38,813 nt of DNA from Cytophagales bacterium (GTDB lineage Bacteria; Bacteroidota; Bacteroidia; Cytophagales; Cyclobacteriaceae), in the NCBI GenBank assembly GCA_025358885.1, contig JANYHW010000051.1, forward strand, positions 1 to 38,813, read 5' to 3'. Positions 15,459 to 23,017 of this stretch are shown here, piece by piece. A program made the translations under genes and the position numbers. Position 1 is the first letter of the stretch. The number at the start of each line of letters is the position of its first letter. Below the pieces are notes generated by a model. That model did not search any database, was not told where the DNA came from, and saw nothing but the letters and a program-made list of their open reading frames with translations.

Positions 15459-17378
15459 ATGATCTCGATCTCCAACATCTCCTATTTCATCGGCGGAAGG
15501 GCTCTTTATGAGAACGCGTCAATGTTCATCAAACCAGACGACAAAATCGGGTTGATTGGACTCAATGGCCGTGGAAAATCCACACTCCTCAAATTGATCT
15601 ACGGTGAAATCAAAATTGACTCCGGGAGCATTAGCAAAGCCAAGGACTGCACCATCGGCTTCCTGAACCAGGATTTGTTGTCCTTTCAAAGTGAAGACGC
15701 CATCATTACCGTGGCCATGGGTGCCTTCAAAGATGCGGTAGACACCCAGCGTGAAATTGAAAAAGTGCTCCACACCCTGGAAACAGAATACTCGGAAGAA
15801 CTGGTACACAAACTCACCCGGCTACAGGAAAAATTTGAGCACCTCGACGGATACACCATGCAGGCTAAAGCGGAAGAAGTTCTTGAAGGAATTGGCTTCG
15901 CCACCGCTGACCTTCATCGGCCATTAAAAGAGTTTTCAGGTGGTTGGCGGATGCGCGTGATGCTGGCCAAGCTCCTTCTTGAAAAGCCCTCCCTCCTGAT
16001 GCTGGATGAACCCACCAACCACCTTGACCTTCCATCCATCGAATGGGTTGAAAACTATCTCCGCAATTATGAGGGGGCTGTAGTCATTGTTTCTCACGAC
16101 CGCCAGTTCCTCGACAATGTTGTGACCAAAACGGTAGATGTAACCCAGCAGCAACTCATTACCTATGAAGGGAACTACAGTTTCTACCTGCAGGAAAAAG
16201 AGCTGAGGGAATATATACAGCAAAATGCGTTCGACAACCAGCAGGCGAAAATCAGGCAGGCAGAACGCTTTATTGAACGGTTTAAGGCAAAGGCAAGTAA
16301 AGCACGCCAAGTGCAATCCAAAGTTAAGGCGATAGGCCGGATGGACCTTATCGAAGAAGTTGTGGATGACACCGCTGCAGTAAATTTTAAATTCAAATTT
16401 AAACAGCCTTCAGGCAGACATGTTGTTACGCTTAAAGACGTGTCAAAGTCCTATGGACCGGTGGAAATCCTACGGCATACCCATGCGATCATAGAAAGGG
16501 GCGACAAGATTGCCCTCATCGGCGCCAATGGAAAAGGAAAGTCGACTTTACTGAGGATTCTTTCCGGCACGGAGCCGGTAATGGGAGACCGCACGATTGG
16601 TTTTAACGTCATCCAGGGCTTTTACGCACAACATCAACTGGAAGCATTGCATGTTGAAAACGAAATCTTGGATGAGCTCAAGCAGGCCGGCAGTGGCAAG
16701 ACCGAACAAGAACTGCGCGGAATTCTGGGTTGCTTCCTGTTTTCCAATGACGATCAGTTCAAAAAAATCAAAGTGCTCTCCGGTGGAGAGAAATCGAGGG
16801 TAGCCCTGGCCAAGACACTGATCTCAGAGGCAAACTTCCTCCTCCTGGATGAACCTACCAATCACCTGGATTTCATTTCTGAGAATATACTTATTCAAGC
16901 CCTTCAGCAGTATGCGGGAAGTTTTGTAGTTGTATCACACAACCGCTACTTTATCAGTCAGATCGCCAACAAGATCTGGTATATCGACAATCACCAGATC
17001 AAGGAATACCCTGGTACTTATGAAGAGTATGAGTACTGGAAACAGAATAATAGGGTGGCTCCAGAAACCTCTTCGAAAGTGGAGGCTGTCAAGGGAAAGA
17101 CGGTGGATGTGGAGACGAAGCCCAATGCCGTCTATGGTCCTTCAGTAAAGAAGCTGTCGAAGCAGCTGCAAACGGCAGAGGAAAAAATTGAGGAACTTCA
17201 GAATGAACAGGCTAAGCTCCAACTGGAAATGACAAAATCTGAAGTCTATTCCAGGTACGACCTATTGGCCACCTATGAATCGGAACTTCGCAAAATACAG
17301 GTACAATTGGAACAACTGAACAGCGAGTGGGAAAAACTTGTGCTGGAGATAGAGGAATTGGAGCAGTCTAAATCTTGA
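15459..17378 (+). CDS. ABC-F family ATP-binding protein
   Basis: A 639-residue cytoplasmic protein with two ABC ATPase domains and no membrane segment. First domain: Walker A GLNGRGKS (34-41), signature FSGGWRMR, Walker B LLMLDEPTNHLDLPS. Second domain: Walker A GANGKGKS, signature LSGGEKSR, Walker B LLLDEPTNHLDFIS. The linker between them (about 235-310) is basic and helical, like the P-site tRNA-interaction motif of the family. A C-terminal coiled coil (about 560-639) resembles that of Uup-type proteins. ABC-F proteins act on ribosomes, in translation quality control or antibiotic protection; which class this belongs to is not certain. The type IX plug gene follows 150 bases downstream. Confidence 0.93.
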   Translation: MISISNISYFIGGRALYENASMFIKPDDKIGLIGLNGRGKSTLLKLIYGEIKIDSGSISKAKDCTIGFLNQDLLSFQSEDAIITVAMGAFKDAVDTQREIEKVLHTLETEYSEELVHKLTRLQEKFEHLDGYTMQAKAEEVLEGIGFATADLHRPLKEFSGGWRMRVMLAKLLLEKPSLLMLDEPTNHLDLPSIEWVENYLRNYEGAVVIVSHDRQFLDNVVTKTVDVTQQQLITYEGNYSFYLQEKELREYIQQNAFDNQQAKIRQAERFIERFKAKASKARQVQSKVKAIGRMDLIEEVVDDTAAVNFKFKFKQPSGRHVVTLKDVSKSYGPVEILRHTHAIIERGDKIALIGANGKGKSTLLRILSGTEPVMGDRTIGFNVIQGFYAQHQLEALHVENEILDELKQAGSGKTEQELRGILGCFLFSNDDQFKKIKVLSGGEKSRVALAKTLISEANFLLLDEPTNHLDFISENILIQALQQYAGSFVVVSHNRYFISQIANKIWYIDNHQIKEYPGTYEEYEYWKQNNRVAPETSSKVEAVKGKTVDVETKPNAVYGPSVKKLSKQLQTAEEKIEELQNEQAKLQLEMTKSEVYSRYDLLATYESELRKIQVQLEQLNSEWEKLVLEIEELEQSKS

Positions 17379-17481
17379 ATATCTCCAGTAATGAACTCAC
17401 CAGCAACAGGGCAGCAATAAACAACGCCGCATCAAGGTAGCGTGCGATACGTTTTTTAATGGATGAATTGAGGGCCTCCAT
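17368..17481 (-). CDS. Possible 37-residue single-span membrane peptide
   Basis: ATG at 17481, TAG at 17368-17370. The product has a basic amphipathic start (SSIKKRIARYLDAA) followed by a hydrophobic stretch of about 16 residues (LFIAALLLVSSLLEIF), the layout of a small membrane peptide. It is antisense in the gap between the ABC-F and type IX plug genes and overlaps the last 11 bases of the ABC-F gene. There is no recognisable -7 element, and I do not know a matching family, so it may be a chance reading frame. Confidence 0.35.
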   Translation of the reverse strand: MEALNSSIKKRIARYLDAALFIAALLLVSSLLEIFKI

Positions 17482-17528
17482 AGATAATCAACTTTAATAT
17501 TTATCGTTAATTCCATGAACCTGTAACC

Positions 17529-18788
17529 ATGCTCAAGCGATATTATCTTTCCGGAACCCTGATTTTGGCCTGTTTGTTCGCGTTTGGTCAAAAGGCTCTT
17601 CTGCTTCAGGACAAAGCCTATGAAGGACAAATACGCACCATTTTGTGCTATCCGAACCAAACCACCGATGGAAACATGCTCCTGTCTGCCATTGCAAGGA
17701 TGGATGCACAGAACCTGGTACTCGAATTCGATGATTTGCGGGAGCAAAGGCAGAACTATTATGTTAAATTCATCCATTGCAATTATGACTGGAGCAAGTC
17801 AAGCCTGATGGACCTTGACTATATGCATGACTACAATGAGTTTCTTATCAACGATTACTCTTTTTCCATCAACACATTTGTGCCTTACGTACATTACCGG
17901 TTCGCTCTACCACCCGTTAAAATTCCCGGCAACTACGTGGTTATCGTCTATCGCGATGGCAACAAGCAGGACCTTGTATTATCGAGAAGGGTGGCTGTCT
18001 TCGACACCCGGCTGGACCTCGTCATGGATGAAGGCATTGCGGGACTGGGAAATATCCGAAATACGAACCAGGCGCTTAATTTTATCATTGACTACGGACG
18101 AAGCGAAATCATTAACCCCATGGGCAATGTCCATGTCACCCTTCGTCAAAATCAACGATGGGACAATGTAAAGGAGGATATCAAACCAAGCTTCATTCGG
18201 GAAGATGTCAACCAACTGGAATACCGGTTCTTCGACATGGATAAGACATTTCAGGGTGGCAACGAATTCAGGTTTGTTGACTTCAAGTCGCTCAATTATC
18301 CGGGTCAAAATACCTTAAGGCTGGACAGAGGACACAAACCTTATGATCTGTACGTCAACGTCGACCGGCCGCGTCAGTTTCAGTCCTACTCACAATATCC
18401 GGACCTTGATGGCGGGTTTATTGTCGACAACACGGACTTTCAGCAAGAGCCATGGATCAGTGCTAACTACATCAATGTGACATTCGCCCTGCAGACCCCT
18501 GCTATGAAAGGCGATGTATATGTGATCGGGGCATTCAATAGCTGGGCCCGCACGGAGGAGAACAAACTGACCTATGATGGGGAAATGTATTCGAAGAAAA
18601 TGTTGTTGAAACAGGGATTATACAATTATGCCTATTGGACGGGCCCTCCTGAGCCTGACGGGAATCAGATTGAGGGCAATCATTTTCAAACCGAGAACCT
18701 ATACGAGGCTCTCGTATACTATCGTGCCTTTCAGCCGAATGCCGATCTCTTAATTGGATATTTTCCTATTCCAGTGAATCCCCGCTAA
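17529..18788 (+). CDS. Type IX secretion system plug protein (DUF5103)
   Basis: A 419-residue exported protein with a signal peptide (hydrophobic core LSGTLILACLFAFG, cleavage near residue 20). The body matches the DUF5103 T9SS plug family: ILCYPNQTTDGNMLLSAIARM, LVLEFDDLREQRQNYYVKFIHCNYDW, FLINDYSFSINTFVPYVHYRF, PGNYVVIVYRDGN and VYVIGAFNSWARTEENKLTYD. In the type IX system the plug closes the SprA translocon channel on the periplasmic side when no cargo is engaged. No other T9SS gene lies in the window. Its stop shares bases with the stop of the convergent cas6-like gene (CTAA at 18785-18788). Confidence 0.92.
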   Translation: MLKRYYLSGTLILACLFAFGQKALLLQDKAYEGQIRTILCYPNQTTDGNMLLSAIARMDAQNLVLEFDDLREQRQNYYVKFIHCNYDWSKSSLMDLDYMHDYNEFLINDYSFSINTFVPYVHYRFALPPVKIPGNYVVIVYRDGNKQDLVLSRRVAVFDTRLDLVMDEGIAGLGNIRNTNQALNFIIDYGRSEIINPMGNVHVTLRQNQRWDNVKEDIKPSFIREDVNQLEYRFFDMDKTFQGGNEFRFVDFKSLNYPGQNTLRLDRGHKPYDLYVNVDRPRQFQSYSQYPDLDGGFIVDNTDFQQEPWISANYINVTFALQTPAMKGDVYVIGAFNSWARTEENKLTYDGEMYSKKMLLKQGLYNYAYWTGPPEPDGNQIEGNHFQTENLYEALVYYRAFQPNADLLIGYFPIPVNPR

Positions 18789-19585
18789 GCGTAAACGAGC
18801 TCAAGATCGGCTTCTTTCCGGATCGAGTCATGGTTTGCCATATCCAGCATACCAAATCCCTTGTGTGAGAAGTGACCTAGTCCATGCTCATAGACAAACT
18901 GTTGGACTGTTGGAGGAGCAAAGAGAGTGAATGGGAACGTATATCCCCTTACCTCATATTTGATATCAGAATCAAAAAGGGGATAAATGCGTGCAAACTT
19001 TTTGTGGGTCGCCTGAATTCGATTAAGGTAGTCCTTATCGGGAACAAGCTGAAACTTGTAAAACTCTGTCAGTTGTGCGGCCGTGAATTTGCCTGAGCTT
19101 TGCATTTGTGCGATGGTAGCATCGTAAAGCAAATCTGAAAACTCATCACTTTCAGGCGAGATGAAACGTTTGCCCGACTCATCATTAAAAGCTGCGGGCA
19201 TAAGCACAATGGGTGAGATGCACAAGAACTTCACACTTTCCGAAACAGCGACCGGTTCCTCATGCTCCACTACCACTGGTGAAAGTTGGAGCGTTCCAAT
19301 CATGATTTCTTTATGATCAAACAGGATGGCCAGGAAATAGTCGAGGAACCCTTTGTCGGCCGTTGAGAATACCAGGGTCACCCGCGATGAATAGAAGTGA
19401 AGTCCCTTGCGGCTAATTTTGGTTTGTCCTTTTAATCCGGAAAAATTAAAATGAGTGAACTGCTGATAGGCAGGATTCTTTCCGGCTACGACCAACCCTT
19501 TCACCGTTTGCGCCAGGAGAAATTGGTGGTGGAAGGGTACGAAAGCACCCTTATTCTTAAGCGAAAAAACAATCCTGATTCTCAC
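18785..19585 (-). CDS. cas6: Solitary Cas6-family CRISPR RNA endoribonuclease
   Basis: A 266-residue RAMP-fold protein. The N-terminal MRIRIVFSLKNKG and LLAQTVKGLV match the first strand and helix of Cas6, and QFTHFNFSGLKG (42-53) occupies the position of the catalytic loop; His45 and Lys52 are candidate active-site residues. The central stretch IGTLQLSPVVVEHEEPV, FLCISPIVL and FISPESDEFSDLLYDA is typical of the family. The C-terminal glycine-rich loop GLGHFSHKGFGMLDM (about 235-250) is the Cas6 RNA-binding signature. Cas6 cuts CRISPR precursor RNA, yet there is no CRISPR array and no other cas gene here; the neighbours are ychF and a T9SS gene. The start is GTG at 19585. It may act with a distant array or on another hairpin RNA. 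It shares stop bases with the plug gene. Confidence 0.82.
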   Translation of the reverse strand: MRIRIVFSLKNKGAFVPFHHQFLLAQTVKGLVVAGKNPAYQQFTHFNFSGLKGQTKISRKGLHFYSSRVTLVFSTADKGFLDYFLAILFDHKEIMIGTLQLSPVVVEHEEPVAVSESVKFLCISPIVLMPAAFNDESGKRFISPESDEFSDLLYDATIAQMQSSGKFTAAQLTEFYKFQLVPDKDYLNRIQATHKKFARIYPLFDSDIKYEVRGYTFPFTLFAPPTVQQFVYEHGLGHFSHKGFGMLDMANHDSIRKEADLELVYA

Positions 19586-19599
19586 AAAACTTGATCAAA

Positions 19600-19647
19600 G
19601 GGAAAAAATACTACCAGTGACCGCAAAAAATTCGATTGTGCGGGTAG
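19600..19647 (-). terminator. Bulged hairpin with U-run between ychF and cas6
   Basis: Read on the minus strand, CTACC and CGCA (19647-19639) pair with TGCG and GGTAG (19625-19611), 9 pairs with a 6-base bulge, followed by TATTTTTT. It can be the ychF terminator, or a structured leader, since the cas6 start lies only 25 bases downstream. The rest of 19586-19757 is AT-rich without a gene. Confidence 0.4.
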
Positions 19648-19757
19648 CTAAAGTACTAAAAATCAGGCTCTACCAAATATGTGTTGATAGGAATATTTGA
19701 ACTATGGCATAATCAATTGATAATGAGATAATTCTACCCAATCATTTTATTATTCAA

Positions 19758-20855
19758 TTAAACATTAAAACGGAAGTGCATAACATCTCCATCTTCTACA
19801 ACATACTCCTTCCCTTCCACTGCCAGGCGTCCGGCTTCCTTAATAGCAGATTCAGTCTTGTACTTCTGGTAATCTGGAATCTTGATCACTTCTGCCCGTA
19901 TAAACCCCTTTTCAAAGTCTGTATGAATGACTCCAGCAGCCTGAGGTGCCCTCCAACCCCTGTGAATGGTCCAGGCACGAACTTCCTGAACACCCGCAGT
20001 GAAGTACGTAATGAGGTCAAGCAGGTGATACGCAGCCCTAATGAGTTTATAGAGGCCAGATTCCTTGAGTCCATATTCTGCCAGAAAAGCGTCTCGGTCA
20101 TCCTTTGATTCCAACTCAGCAATTTGGGCCTCAATAGCTGCACAGACCATAACCACTTCCGCACCTTCATCTTTCACCAGATTCTTAAGCGCATCAACAT
20201 GCTTGTTTCCGGTAAGTACGGCCGTCTCTTCTACATTGGCCACATATATCACAGGTTTATCCGTTAGCAATTGAAGGTCTTCAAGGGCCTTCCTGTCTTC
20301 TGCATCCGTAATCACTGTTCGTGCATTTTTTCCCGCAAGCAATGCATTCTGAAATAACTGAAGCACAGCAAGTTCCTTTTTGGCCTTTACATCCCCACTT
20401 TTAGCTGTTCGCTCAACCTTGGCAATCTTCTTCTCCACTGATTCAAGGTCGCGGAGTTGAAGTTCGGTGTCGATGATTTCCTTGTCTGCCACCGGATCTA
20501 CCCTTCCATCAACATGGATGATGTTATCGTTGTCAAAACACCTTACGACGTGGGCGATCGCATCCACTTCGCGTATGTTGGCCAGGAATTGGTTGCCGAG
20601 GCCTTCGCCTTTGGAAGCACCCTTCACCAGGCCGGCAATATCCACAAACTCAAAAGATGTAGGAACCACCTTATTCGGGTTGACCAGACCAGAAAGTATA
20701 TTGAGTCGCTCGTCCGGGACAGAGATCACGCCTACGTTTGGCTCAATGGTACAGAATGGAAAATTGGCAGCCTCAGCCTTATTATTGGACAGTGCATTGA
20801 AAAGTGTAGACTTCCCCACGTTGGGCAAACCCACAATTCCACATTTTAGACTCAT
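19758..20855 (-). CDS. ychF: Ribosome-binding ATPase YchF (Obg family)
   Basis: A 365-residue protein of the usual length. The N-terminal P-loop domain has GLPNVGKST (G1), [26 protein letters not shown] (G3) and a YVANVEE motif in place of the usual NKxD, in agreement with the ATP preference of YchF. A coiled coil follows at about 135-200, and the C-terminal TGS domain includes [39 protein letters not shown]. YchF binds ribosomes and tunes translation and stress responses. The frame is open 46 codons further upstream, but the ATG at 20855 gives the canonical [15 protein letters not shown] start. A -7-like TATATTTG lies 66 bases upstream. Confidence 0.97.
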   Translation of the reverse strand: MSLKCGIVGLPNVGKSTLFNALSNNKAEAANFPFCTIEPNVGVISVPDERLNILSGLVNPNKVVPTSFEFVDIAGLVKGASKGEGLGNQFLANIREVDAIAHVVRCFDNDNIIHVDGRVDPVADKEIIDTELQLRDLESVEKKIAKVERTAKSGDVKAKKELAVLQLFQNALLAGKNARTVITDAEDRKALEDLQLLTDKPVIYVANVEETAVLTGNKHVDALKNLVKDEGAEVVMVCAAIEAQIAELESKDDRDAFLAEYGLKESGLYKLIRAAYHLLDLITYFTAGVQEVRAWTIHRGWRAPQAAGVIHTDFEKGFIRAEVIKIPDYQKYKTESAIKEAGRLAVEGKEYVVEDGDVMHFRFNV

Positions 20856-20920
20856 AGGATAATTCCTTCTTCGTGTTACCTGGTCAACAGAATCATTTTG
20901 TGAGCCAGCAAAAAAGTCCG

Positions 20921-20928
20921 CAAATATA
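20921..20928 (-). promoter_or_regulatory. Candidate -7 element (TATATTTG) of ychF
   Basis: Exact TAnnTTTG match upstream of ychF. It implies a leader near 60 bases and excludes the longer upstream start at 20993, which would lie before the promoter. Confidence 0.5.
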
Positions 20929-20991
20929 AGGGATGGATGGCGGTTATGCGTGGGGGCCTTAGAAATTAGAAACGCTGATACTCGGTAAGTC

Positions 20992-21025
20992 AAAAAAAAA
21001 ACCCACCTCAGTAAGCAGAGGCAGG
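20992..21025 (-). terminator. Intrinsic terminator of the PUR-type gene
   Basis: On the minus strand CCTGCCTC and GAGGTGGG form an 8-pair stem with two G-U pairs and an 8-base loop, followed by ten T. It is 34 bases after the stop of the gene at 21059-21436. Confidence 0.85.
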
Positions 21026-21058
21026 GACTTTCGGTTTAGGAAAGGTTAGGTAAGATTA

Positions 21059-21436
21059 TTAGTCCCACTTTAGCTCTGAGTCAACAGATGCCGCAGGTTT
21101 GGGATCATGGGTTGAATCCAGAATAATTTCTTCCCGCTCTTCGCGAACATGATCGAATTGGGTGAAATCAACACCGGGCATCAACTCATTCTTCACGTGA
21201 TTAACCGTGTTGTTGAGGGCTCCCATGAACTTGTTAAAATCCTCTTTGTAGAGGAATATCTTGTGCTTTTCGTACGTAAAACCTTCGTCATCTTTGTTGT
21301 ACCGCTTCTTGCTTTCGGTAATAGTCAGGTAGTAGTCATTTGACCGGGTTGACTTAACATCAAAGAAATAGGTACGCTTGCCAGCCTTTACTTTTTCGGA
21401 GTAAATCTCGTCTCTTCCGTTCTTGTTCTCTTCCAC
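21059..21436 (-). CDS. PUR family DNA/RNA-binding protein (DUF3276)
   Basis: A 125-residue cytoplasmic protein. One PUR-type repeat covers residues 9-85: IYSEKVKAGKRTYFFDVKSTRSNDYYLTITESKK and YEKHKIFLYKEDFNKFMGAL. The tail is acidic. The family, related to the Borrelia PUR-alpha homologue, binds single-stranded nucleic acid and is nearly universal in Bacteroidota. The start is GTG at 21436, which gives the usual MEExxxGxDEIYS N-terminus; no in-frame ATG is seen close upstream. The gene is a single transcription unit, with a good promoter (TTTG-N19-TATCTTCG) 41 bases upstream and a strong terminator. Confidence 0.93.
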   Translation of the reverse strand: MEENKNGRDEIYSEKVKAGKRTYFFDVKSTRSNDYYLTITESKKRYNKDDEGFTYEKHKIFLYKEDFNKFMGALNNTVNHVKNELMPGVDFTQFDHVREEREEIILDSTHDPKPAASVDSELKWD

Positions 21437-21476
21437 AAATCGAAGGTTTAGGTTTGCTTTGGGGTCTTGGTGCGAT

Positions 21477-21506
21477 CGAAGATAATAGTTTCATAAATTA
21501 TTGCAA
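21477..21506 (-). promoter_or_regulatory. Promoter of the PUR-type gene
   Basis: On the minus strand TTG (21506-21504), exactly 19 bases, then TATCTTCG (21484-21477), one mismatch to the Bacteroidetes TTG-N19-TAnnTTTG promoter. The leader would be about 35 bases. Confidence 0.65.
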
Positions 21507-21593
21507 ACTCATGCCAATAAAATCGGGGGTTGCGACGTTATTTTTAGTTTATTGGCTCAAAATTGCAGCCCTAACTACTACTTTTTCCTTCCC

Positions 21594-22502
21594 GTGAGCA
21601 CAAAACTTAAAGACGTCCGTCCTACTGGCAGCCTTGAACTCCTGGCCAAACAGCTCGTTGAGGGATTTATTACAGGCCTTCACAAATCGCCTTATCATGG
21701 GTTTTCTGTTGAGTTTGCAGAGCACCGCCTGTACAATGAGGGCCAGAGCACCAGGCACCTTGATTGGAAGGTGTTTGCGCGGACAGACAGGCTATACACT
21801 AAGCAATATGAAGAAGAGACGAACCTCCGTTGCCTGATTGTTCTGGATTCTTCATCGTCTATGTATTACCCGGCGGATAGCATGGGGAAAATCAAATTCA
21901 GTATCTACGCCATTGCAGCCCTTGCCTACCTGCTCCACAAACAGCGTGATGCGGTAGGACTTTGTCTCTTCTCAGACAAGATTGATGAAATCACTCAGGT
22001 CAAATCCACCCGTTCTCATCTTGATAAACTGTTTACGGTATTGGAGAAGATCCTGGAGTTCAAAGGACCAGTAAGGAAATCTACCCGGGTTTCAGGGGTG
22101 CTTCATGAAGTTGCAGAGAAAATCCATAAGCGTTCACTCGTCATACTTTTCAGCGACATGTTTGACGGATCTGACGATACAGAAGATGTATTTAAGGCTC
22201 TGCAACACCTGAAACACAACCGGCACGAAGTCCTCCTCTTTCATGTCAGCGAACACAATACGGAGCTGGAATTCAATTTCGAAGAGAGACCGTATGAGTT
22301 TGTTGATCTGGAAAGTGGCGACAAGCTTAAACTCAACCCTGCGGAGATCAAAAGTCAATACACAACCTCCTTGCAGGAGTTCTATAAAACATTGAGGCTG
22401 AAATGCAATCAACTGAAGATTGACTTTATCTCGGCGAACACACAGACAGATTTCTCAACCGTCCTTCAGGCATATCTCATCAAAAGATCTAAAATGAGAT
22501 GA
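21594..22502 (+). CDS. DUF58 domain-containing protein
   Basis: A 302-residue protein. The N-terminal part has FITGLHKSPYHGFSVEFAEHRLYNEGQSTRHLDWKVFART in the place of the DUF58 motif (GxGxEFxxxRxYxxGDDxRxIDW). A von Willebrand A-like domain follows with the metal site DSSSSM. DUF58 proteins usually work with MoxR-type AAA ATPases in envelope or metalloprotein assembly, but no MoxR gene is in the window. The start is GTG at 21594, which gives VSTKLKDVRPTGSLELLAKQ; the reading frame can begin 31 codons earlier at a TTG, but that part lacks family similarity. No membrane segment is seen, unlike longer DUF58 proteins. Confidence 0.88.
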   Translation: MSTKLKDVRPTGSLELLAKQLVEGFITGLHKSPYHGFSVEFAEHRLYNEGQSTRHLDWKVFARTDRLYTKQYEEETNLRCLIVLDSSSSMYYPADSMGKIKFSIYAIAALAYLLHKQRDAVGLCLFSDKIDEITQVKSTRSHLDKLFTVLEKILEFKGPVRKSTRVSGVLHEVAEKIHKRSLVILFSDMFDGSDDTEDVFKALQHLKHNRHEVLLFHVSEHNTELEFNFEERPYEFVDLESGDKLKLNPAEIKSQYTTSLQEFYKTLRLKCNQLKIDFISANTQTDFSTVLQAYLIKRSKMR

Positions 22503-22583
22503 GCTTTGATCAGGTGTTATATGCTGAATGTTAAATCCCAGGGATATTCTGGATATACCGAAACTTATTGGGCCAATACCCTC

Positions 22584-22928
22584 TTAAGCCTGAAGTTGTT
22601 CTGCATGCAGACGGGCCTTCTTTACGGTGAGTTCTGCTTTCGTTTCCACATGATCTGGGTCGGGAACACAACAATCGACAGGACACACGGCTGCACATTG
22701 AGGCTCTTCGTGAAAGCCGGTGCACTCTGTGCATTTTCCGGAAACGATATAGTAGAATTCGTCTGAAACCGGAGTTTGCGGCACTTTGGCATCTGCTCCT
22801 TCCACCTCTGTTAATTTGGTGCCTCCAGCCCAATTCCATTCCCTGCCCCCTTCATATATGGCGGTATTAGGGCATTCTGGTTCGCAGGCACCGCAGTTAA
22901 TGCACTCATCTGTAATCTTAATCGCCAT
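22584..22928 (-). CDS. 4Fe-4S dicluster ferredoxin
   Basis: A 114-residue electron carrier with two cluster motifs. The first is [12 protein letters not shown] (residues 9-20), and the second is [18 protein letters not shown], whose longer spacing is typical of Alvin-type 2[4Fe-4S] ferredoxins. The region between them contains an insertion of about 45 residues (NTAIYEGG to FYYIVSG). The ATG at 22928 gives the standard start [13 protein letters not shown]; the frame is open further upstream but that would run through the promoter. It is divergent from the LuxC-type acyl-CoA reductase gene across 89 bases, an arrangement I recall from other Bacteroidota. Its redox partner cannot be told from the sequence. 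Confidence 0.95.
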   Translation of the reverse strand: MAIKITDECINCGACEPECPNTAIYEGGREWNWAGGTKLTEVEGADAKVPQTPVSDEFYYIVSGKCTECTGFHEEPQCAAVCPVDCCVPDPDHVETKAELTVKKARLHAEQLQA

Positions 22929-22943
22929 TCTCTCAGTTTCCTC

Positions 22944-22951
22944 TAATTTTG
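22944..22951 (+). promoter_or_regulatory. Candidate -7 element (TAATTTTG) of the acyl-CoA reductase gene
   Basis: Exact TAnnTTTG match, 66 bases upstream of the ATG at 23018. No good -33 element was found, and it lies within the ferredoxin leader on the other strand. Confidence 0.3.
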
Positions 22952-22955
22952 GCTG

Positions 22956-22985
22956 CAAAAATACAGCCGTTTGTACAACTGTCAA
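22956..22985 (-). promoter_or_regulatory. Promoter of the ferredoxin gene
   Basis: On the minus strand TTG (22985-22983), exactly 19 bases, then TATTTTTG (22963-22956). This is a full match to the Bacteroidetes TTG-N19-TAnnTTTG consensus, 27 bases upstream of the ATG. A short hairpin GGCTG/CAGCC (22951-22968) overlaps the -7 element. Confidence 0.75.
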
Positions 22986-23017
22986 AACGATCAAGGAGCC
23001 TGAAAGTTCAAACCACC

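Noticed and set aside
20856-20993. N-terminal extension of YchF
   Set aside because: The 46 extra codons precede the conserved start and contain the likely promoter element.
18785-21058. CRISPR array near the cas6-like gene
   Set aside because: I read the intergenic regions on both sides and found no regularly spaced repeats.
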